From Trematomus loennbergii (taxonomy: Eukaryota; Chordata; Actinopteri; Perciformes; Nototheniidae), in contig JAAOOA010000060.1 in the NCBI GenBank assembly GCA_012861695.1, positions 8,334,454 through 8,398,453 of the forward strand: a stretch of 64,000 nucleotides of DNA, written 5' to 3'. Numbering within the stretch: the stretch's first letter is position 1; each line of letters starts with the position of its first letter. The notes under the pieces are model-generated. The model did not search any database. It was not told where the DNA came from and was given only the letters and a program-made list of their open reading frames with translations. A program made the position numbers and the translations under genes. Positions 52,605-61,700 of the stretch are shown here, piece by piece.

Positions 52605-54566
52605 AAAAACTGATAGTGTGCATCACGAGACGACAGCCTCCTCCCACCTACTGCCCTTGCTGAACTGACAAATGGGGGACCACAACACTACGGATGGGAC
52701 TCAAAACTCCATCCTTTACACTCAACTGTCCTGTCCCCTCTTCACTCTTTTGCAGCTCCTCTTCTTTCTCTCTTTCCCTTTTGGTTACATTCCTTTATCG
52801 CAGCTTGGAAAACTTAACAAAATCACACGGAGACAAACGGACGTGGATCTACGCTCCCTGTGGAAAACCGGACGAGACACTTTGACCACTTTTGTGCGCC
52901 GCGAGACCCTTAACTCCAAACCACTCGATCAGACACCACGGCTACAACACTACATCTGCAAGCTACACTGCGACACGACAACTCGCCTGGACAACATTAA
53001 TTCTCTCTTCAACCAAAGGCAGAGACTGTGGTCAGAACAGGACACTTTTTGGTGAACTTTTACACAACACTTCAAGGACATGTCTTTTTCTCTCTCTATG
53101 ATTGTTCAATACTACAAACAAATGTTTTTCCTACCATTGATAACCAATGTTTAATGATCTAATCAGATATGTGTGAAAGCTTCTGCTTCTGTTTTTGGTT
53201 GTGGTTGTTCCTCTTCTTGCTCCGCTCTGTACCACAGTTAATGTACATGTGCCAAATGACACTGCTACCGCTGCCAATTCTAAATGCAACAAACCGGCAT
53301 CTGCTTTGTTTGCGTCTTGTGACGGTCAACATGATGCATGGGGGCTGCTGCGTATTTCTGTATAGGTTTGTGATCTGTAGATGTGAAAGGGTGGAGGTGC
53401 CAGTATCAATACAAAAATAGAATTATTCTCCATCTCGTCGGTGTATTCTACGTTTCTGAAGTGACGTTTCTGTTAAGTGTAAGCATCTTAACTTTGTGAT
53501 TCTTGGGAGATATTACAGGATTCCTGGGCAGCATTTCCGTCTGTAAATCTTATGAATGTGTTCAAACAAACAGCATCTCTGTATGTGGGCTAACTGGAGT
53601 GCCTCGCTTATCAGGATAGTTCTGATGAGTGTGCCTAACATGAAATAGGGGGGGGGGTAGGTAACCAAACAAGGTGTCTTTTTCTCAGCAGTTGGGGAAT
53701 ACTGTACATTAAACTCGCCTGTTTTCTATTCTGCAAAAAATAATGGGACAGGATCTTGTTCGTGTGATGTAATTGGACATGTCTTTTTATAAGGTATAAA
53801 ACTCTAATGTACTGCTTCAAAGTCTACCTGGCTTTAACACTACACAACAGTACATGGGAGAAGACACAGTGCCGTCTGCTTTTACCTACACTTCTTACAT
53901 ACAGTTATGTAGAAAAATGCTTAGTATGCTTTATAAATGAAACCCATTATTAGTGCCGAGTGAGATGTAGATACTGAGTGGATGATTAAAAGAAGCACGG
54001 GGGGGGGTAATGTATGTTTTCTTCTTTTTCTACCTTTCCTCATGCCAATTGAATCACGACAGGATGCCTCATTTTTCTCAAATGTAACAAGATGTCTTCA
54101 AGAGTGGACTGACTAAAAAAGAGGAGAAAAGGGGAGAAAGGGTTGGAAAGTTGCAGTGTATTGAGGCATAGACCAGAATTTGCTATTAGAAAAAAGCAGA
54201 GAAAAAATAAAAGCACATTTAAACTATATATACAAGAGAATATTTGTTAATTTTAATGGTTTTATGTATTTCCTTTTTTTAAATATAGATTTGGGTTTAA
54301 TTGTTTCGGGTGCTCTTGGTGAATGCATATGCAATCAGTTTTTATGTTTTCATTAAAAACATTCAGCTTCATGTCTTAATTAAATGCAAACGAGTTAGCT
54401 AAACAAAAATCCACCAACGCAGCCATCAGATACTGGAACATTATTGGAACATCTGATTCTGGACTACCACTTAATCTCTTTGCCTTGGCTCTTAAAAGTT
54501 GCACATTCTCATTTATGAATGAATTATGTAACTAGCAATACTGTTTTTAATAAAAAGAAATGATTT
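52605..54566 (+). other. ctnnd1: ctnnd1 terminal exon and 3' UTR
   Basis: The acceptor CCTGCAG precedes AAAAACTGA, which after exon 20 would give a short ending ...AVQKN. Human p120 also ends with a two-residue last exon. About 1.95 kb of AT-rich non-coding sequence follows. AATAAA occurs at 54206-54211 and 54549-54554, the latter followed by a T/GT-rich stretch, so cleavage is likely near 54566. Small frames inside it are not genes. Confidence 0.7.
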
Positions 54567-54680
54567 CTCAGAGCTTTTGTTTTTATTGTCACCTGTTTAT
54601 CAGCCTGTGCTTTTATAATGAAGGATAACATTAATTTGTCATGTTATGCTAGTTTTCCTAAGTGTCATTTCACAGAGCGG

Positions 54681-54695
54681 CTAGTAGGTGGCGCT
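54681..54695 (+). promoter_or_regulatory. CTCF-like motif between ctnnd1 and btbd18
   Basis: CTAGTAGGTGGCGCT matches 14 of 15 positions of the vertebrate CTCF core CCASYAGRKGGCRSY. It lies in the 300 bp between the ctnnd1 polyadenylation region and the putative btbd18 first exon. Confidence 0.55.
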
Positions 54696-54719
54696 TTGAG
54701 ATTAAGACGCATGCATAGA

Positions 54720-54866
54720 CCTTTACAGTCTATGCGCAACACAACAGATGCGACGGTAGGAACCGTGTTAGTTTATACATGTAAAGCTTCTTCTCCTTTG
54801 GAAGTGCAAATACACTGAAGTAACCCAAAATACCTCTGCTCGTGCAATTCGTGTAGAATGCTACAG
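54720..54866 (+). promoter_or_regulatory. btbd18: Putative btbd18 promoter and 5' non-coding exon
   Basis: A strong donor CTACAG|GTGAGT at 54866/54867 ends a possible non-coding exon upstream of the coding exon whose acceptor is at 55619-55620. The start of transcription cannot be fixed from sequence. Confidence 0.4.
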
Positions 54867-55633
54867 GTGAGTGTACTTTCCTGCTAATGCTACCCCATGT
54901 TAGCTGCATAGCGCTTAGCTAACAACTTGACCACACTGAGTTGCACGGCTGTCAGTATAAATAGGTTAAATAAACATGTATTGCAACGGACTGCATTATT
55001 AAGCTAGTGAGTGTGAATACGGTGGACATTGCATGTTTATTTATTTCTGGTTTATTTTTCTGCTAACTTGCTAGCTAAGTTGTAGCCCCAATGTGCTGAA
55101 TGTTGACTATGGTTGGTAGAATACATGGGAGCGGGAAAATACAATATTACAATCTTAAGTCAAATTAAATGTTTAACCATCACATTCACCAAGGTTGACA
55201 TTTGGGTTGACATTGCTCGAGCGCAGTTCTCCACCACGTGCTGCGTAGGCTATGGTAATTCTTCAAAGCTAAAGTGACATTTTGTATATTTTAGGAAACT
55301 CAAACCATGCTTGCATTTAGAGAAAAAATGCTTTAAAATGTAGTAGATAAATCGTATCGAGTGTATATGCATGTATTGACATTGGCAGCATGCGAGGGGC
55401 TTTCACAATTGACAATTAAATAAACTAATATCGAATAAAAAACATTCTAAAATGGAAATTAAGGTGACGTTTAATTTGGGCAGTAGCCTACCGGCGATCA
55501 TGTAGGTTTATACGTACATGGTAGCAACAGTAGAAGGTGTAAATGTGTGAGTTTCATAATAATTCAAGCCATACTGCTTTATCTGTCCTCCCCTTGTCTT
55601 TTGTCCCTCCTCGCTCCCAGTACCCATGTGGAC

Positions 55634-55736
55634 ATGCAGCGGTACAAGTGGCCAGATTATGAGATGAAGCTTCGAGAGGAGCTGCAGAAACAGCAACAAA
55701 ATGCCCGATTCTGTGATACCTTGCTGCAAACTGAGG
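55634..55736 (+). CDS. btbd18: btbd18 first coding exon
   Basis: The acceptor CTCCCAG (55620) and ATG at 55634 open MQRYKWPDYEMKLREELQKQ and FCDTLLQTE, ending GAGG|GTGAGG. An ATG at 55626 is in another frame and is ignored. Phase 1 out. Confidence 0.85.
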
Positions 55737-58700
55737 GTGAGGATGAGCAGTGTGGCAACCTTTAACGTTAACGTTTTAAAGAGTAGTTAAACATTAACCC
55801 ATATTTCTTCTTCTTACTACTTGTAAAGGTATCTCAGTCCCAACCCACAGTTGCATCCTTGCAGCGCTGAGTCCTTACCTGTCTGAGAAGCTGTCAGCCT
55901 CCATGTCTCCTCCAAGGGCCAGAAGCGGCAGCTCCGGCTCCAGGCCCTGAAGGGCCAGACGCTGCTGAAGCTGGTTAGCCTTCTGTACTCAGGGGAGCTG
56001 GAGGTTAAAGGAGGTGTAGAGCAGGAGGACGTGCTGTCTGTAGCCCGAAAGTTTGGGATCACAGACCTTGTTCAAGGACTGGAACATTTGGAGGAAAAAC
56101 AGAGGAATGAAAGCAGAACAATGCAGGATGCACAAGTTCAGAATGAGTTGGCTGAGAGGAGAGACCAAGAATCTCCATCCAGAATGGGAAAATGTGTATC
56201 CATAGGCACGCAAACTGCTGAAAATATAGTGGGAGGTTATTTTACGCAGTCAACCCAAACTGAACATCCAACCCCAGGGCCTTTATCCTCTCGAGTTCAA
56301 AGTATGGATTTCTCACTCCAATCTCAAAACATCACACTTGATAACCATTTTCGTTCTACTTCCTGCCCACATATTCCCACTATGCACAATCAAACACAGA
56401 GCAATGGAGAGTCTACGTTAGACTGCCCCTCTGACAGTGAAGAAAATCCCACGCCGGCTTTGTCCAGCAACGTTGTGACCTTTCCTATTTCACTTAATGT
56501 TGACTCAATCTCCCTAACACCTCAGGAAGTGGCCGCCCACCAGCAGTCATCTAAATGTGAGAACACCCTACAAGTGCTGGCTAAGAAAGATCGGAAGATG
56601 GAAAAACAAATGGCAAAAGAGCTGACAATAAAGAAAATGCGGAGCAGCCGAGCCACAGAGATGAGATGATAAGACAGGGTAAAGGAAAGTCTACACTGAA
56701 GAGACTTGCACATGTAGCCAGTAAGAGCATGTCTAAGATGAAGCAGGTGTACCACATGATGGAGACCACACAGATTTCTATTAAGGTAAGTAGTAGTTCA
56801 TTATTTCAAGTAGAAAACAACCTGGAATCTCGCATAGTGAGGTATGTGCATAAACTCTAATGCTTAATTATGTTAAGCTTGTGAAGCATGTCGAATACAC
56901 ATTTCCACTGACTTTTATACATCGTCAAATATTTAAGGCCAAATTATCCCTGGGATATAGAGGCTCCCTTTGGGCTGAACGAAACCAAAACAAATGCAAA
57001 TATATTGACTGAAATTGCAATTGCGATATGATTCACATTTTCCGAGGGATTGATCATTTATTTTCAGTATCATTGAAAAATATATTTAAAAAAGTGTGCC
57101 ATTTCTATCTGTACTAAACAATGATATTTTGTATTAAATCTGTAGAATACCATTTGTATGCCAGACCTCTATGCAGCAACACAATACTTAATTTAGAAAC
57201 ATGTTTACACTTATTTTGCCTTGAAAACCTATTGTGCCTCCTGCCATTTGACTATTACACTAACCCATATCACGATTTTGATTCATTTTCAACAAATTTT
57301 GCAGCACAAATGGCAGACATTTGAACATTTCCTGCTGTTTCCGGTTATTTCTAATTTAAAAATGAATCTATGGAATTATTTCATAAACAAAAATTACATT
57401 TAAAGATATCAACATTAACTGCTGTAGCTAATTACGTTTTCATCCATCAAATAGGTCAGGCTATCAAACTCACTCAACCACTGCAGCCTTACATTTTGAG
57501 TCACAACTGCACTAGAGTAGAAAAGAAAAGAAAGGAACAGAATTTAGTTTCATGACAGAATAATGGCATCTAAGCTATGATGTGTTTAAAATGCTTTCAG
57601 ACTGTCATAACATATCTCTTTTTTTATCCTTGATTTTAATCTTTCCCTGTATTGTCTTCCCAGGTGAAGCTGAAGAGGAATATGGAGACAGGAGAGGCGT
57701 GGGAAGTTGTGAGCAGGAGAGAAACAGAGGAGACGCTGACACTTCCTTTCACCCTGACACAGGTAGATAAGTGTGACCTTGTTTTTATACACAGACAGTT
57801 GTCATCCAATTCACTTGGATTATATTTGATGTTTGTTACAATTAGATCCCTCACTAGAAACAATGCATGGAATACTAAAGGTGTTTAAAGGGACAGCAGC
57901 TCAGCATCACGCATTGTGTAATGAGGGGGTTAAATTATTATGATATATTAAATAACCTTTTGCAGACACAGCTTCAGCTGTGTGAAATAGAGGATTATAT
58001 TCAGTCGGTGTGTAAGTTATGTAGAAAAAAAAATAGTCTGTTCCACGGCGTACCAATTGCTGGAACTACGGCTATAGCAACGTAACTTGAAATGAAAGCG
58101 GCACTGATCAAGGTTTTCTGTAGCTGTCGAGTCTGTTCACATTTTCTTTTCTATTAACCAGTCTTTTAACAATGCCAGAAACCATACCGTGTTACCTTAA
58201 GTGTTTACTTCCTGTCTGTCTTCTTCTGCTGATATCTCTGACGTCCAGCACTCTTTTTACCTCGCTCCTTCTCTTGCGCTGCAGATTGATACGAATGCAC
58301 ATAGTTCCTTGATCCTCCTTAGCAAAGGTCTGTCCTCCTTAGCAGCCGTGTAATAAGGAACAGATATGATTTGAATCTTATCAACTTGACTTTTTTTAAA
58401 GATATGTGATCTTAATATTTTTTCTAAAGGATGGTTCCAACAACAAAAGGCCACAGAAAAACCTTACAGACGGTGAGCCTCCTCCCTCCTCTGTCCAGCC
58501 CGAGACCCCGATTCTTCAACCTATTGCTGCTACCCCTGAACCACATCCTCCCCCCAACCCCACCTCTGACTCCCAGCTTCTCTCCACTGAATGCTTTGCC
58601 CCAATCCAAAACCAAAATGTCCTCGAGTCAGCCCCCCTCCCCAAGCTTCCTGGCTCAACTGAAGAGTGTGATGAGCAGATTGACAAGCTGCTGGAGGACA

Positions 58701-61700
58701 TCTTGATGGGCCTGTACATCCAGCCAGACGTGGAGAGAGACTGCAAGAAGTCCAATTATGATCAACCAACCCAAAATGAACCAACCGCCATTTGCCATGC
58801 CCAAGCTTCAGAAAATGAGCAGCCACAGAGTCTGATGCATTCTGCTGCTAGTGCTACCGGGTGCATGTATTACCAGGATTTTGGGACACAAATTGGTCAC
58901 TCATCATCAGCTACAGGTATTTAGATCCATTTTTTTTTCCTACAATTTATTATTTCCTCCACCTAACGTAATATTTGCAAGGTGTTCTTTAACAATAGAG
59001 TGGTGCCAACCCGGATGTTGGCATCACAAGTGATCCCTCCACAAGCAATAGGATTTCCCCATTGGGTTTTTTCTTTATTGCTAAAAATAAGCTTTGTGTC
59101 CTGCATGTACACGTTTTTTGCAGCAGGATAATCTCAACATATTAAAAAGTTTACGTTAGGCTTTAAAGGAAATATGTCACAGTCCCATGGCTTCACATTA
59201 CCACCGCTAAGCTAATGGCAGCTAATGTACAGTGTGATCAACATGTAGTTTTATGTAGTCACTTGTTAGCAACTGCTGTTTTTACGGCACATAGAAGCTT
59301 TGGACTTTCACCAGGGGGGTATTTCCTGACATATTTTATCTTGTGGAACAAAACATTATAATCTGTTCAGCTTGTGTTAACCACATATTATAATAACCAT
59401 AAACACGTAAAAGAAACGTTGAATTCAATACAATGGAACCAAATTAGTGAAATGCTAACTAATCTCCGGGTTTTATAACTCATCTCTGCACCAATCTATT
59501 GTCTCAATGATACATTTTAGGGTTAAACGGACGGTTTACCCCAAAATGAAAAAAAACCATATTTTTTCGTTTTACCTGTATTAGGGCTGTACTCGAACGT
59601 ATTGGAGTATAGTACTTCAATACGTTCGTTGGAGTACTATTCGGGTTTCAATTTCGTTATTCGGATATTCGTTGCGCTGCGGTTGCCAAATTGAATTTAT
59701 TGAAAACTCCAATATCAACGTAAGAGCTTGTGCCTCTTCGGCACAATGCAATATCCTTTTCAATTTCAAAGAACATAAATTGGGTTGTATACATGAACAA
59801 ATAACTATAAAACGACAATACTGTAGAATAACAAAACGAATGCCGTGAATAAACCGAAATACACGTGTTGAAGCGGTTCGCCGCGCGGGCCGAATATTCG
59901 CTGCAGATTACTACCGATTATCCGGAGCCCGAAAAATGGTATTCGGGACAGCCCTAACCTGTATTAATCTAGTTATAGTTAGGTATCCCTTATTTCATAA
60001 ATATATGACTGTGAATATACAGGCCGTTGTTATGAAACAAACATTAAAACAAAATCGCCAAATGTTTTCACACCACATCCACTGACCACTTGCTTCATTC
60101 CAGACCTCCATGACGTTGTATAATAATCTCTGGAGTGGATTGAACAGAAGAGATACAAATGAAAAGAGACTCTTTGTTCCCTATTGACTTAAGTTGTTGT
60201 TTTCCTCACGTCTGCTTCTGCTTTCCTGTTTGCTCTCACTCAAGATGAATACACTCAAGATGAATTAATGACATTGTTCTTACCTGTCGTACAGGTATCT
60301 ATTGTTTAACAGCACAGAACCAGCCCAACTGCTCAAGCCTTTCATCTGTACAGCCCTCTTCTTTGCTTATCCAGCAGCAGCAGCGCTTTCCTCAGTATCC
60401 TCCACCCTTCACAGCCATGGTGCGAAAAGATGGATCGTCAATGCCCAAAACTCAAAATTGTCCATATCCTGAAGCACCCACAACACGATCAGTCATACCC
60501 ACAGCTCTATACTCCAGTGGACAGAAAACTGTTACTGCCCTTACCTATTACCCGGTATGCCAGGAACCGTCTGCACAAGGCAATCCGAACATCCTTGAGT
60601 TTTTACCCCTGACAAATGGAAATGAGGCGCTCTCCTCGCATCCTTTACCTTTCATGGATGATTTGCAGCTTCCTCCATGTCTCTCTCCGTTAGAACTCCC
60701 TACCATCAACAACTCAACGCACCAAAGCAGTCAAAGCCAGCCACATACAACGTTAGACAGGCGACCTTGGCTCACAGGTAACCCCGGACCACTACAATAT
60801 CCTCTTAGTGGCATCACTCACAAACCAAATAAAAGTGCATCTGTACCACAGTATACAAACGACAGCGGTTGGTCAAGGCAATGGCATCTGGGGATAAATC
60901 CTCAAAGTTGGGAACACGGGCCACATCTTGTACTGTGAATGAGGTGGAGGACAGAGGAGCAATATCTGCTGGCCCTGGAAATGTGGCGAAACCGAAATCT
61001 GATCCCAGGAGAATGAAGGAAAGTTTAAAGAAGGTTGAAAATATTGGAGCAATATCTGCTGGTCCTGCACATGTGGCAGAAGACAAATCTGATCCCAGGA
61101 AAAAGAGGAAGAGGGTTAAAGAGGTTGAAGACATTGGAGCAATATCTGCTGGTCTTCCAAATGTGGCAGAACAAGAATCTTCTTCCAGGAAGAAAACGGG
61201 AGGTTTGAAATGCAAACAAGTACAAGATGTCACGATAGCGATGCTGAAGTGCCTAAAAGGAGGGAGAGAAAGCGCAAAAGTCGTCAACAAGAAGCCAGTT
61301 CTCTTTTGTCATTGGAATGCGTGAAAGTCAATAATGGAACCAAAGAGCAGACAAACCTGAGCATTGGTTCGTTGAGCAACAATGTGCTGACGAAGGCAAG
61401 AGAAATGGCCGATCATTCTAACAAAGATTTAGAGAAACCAGATGAACCGTCAACCATTAAAGAAGATCTGAGAGAGGGAACCAGAGGGTCCAGGGATCTC
61501 AAAACTGAACAACGGACAAGGATCACGACCAGGGGCTTATTAAAAAAAACTCAAGAGACGCCAAGTGAATCAAGCATAGAAGATTCAGCTTTAAAACCGA
61601 AGGCCTGTATAGCTCAGATTGTGAATAAAGAAGGAGAACCTGTGAAGCGGGGACGCGGAAGGCCAAAGAAAAAAAAAGTTGTAATGAGTCAACCGCAGAG

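Noticed and set aside
53169..53420. Open frame inside the ctnnd1 3' UTR
   Set aside because: Short, no family resemblance, and lies in the middle of a continuous 3' UTR.
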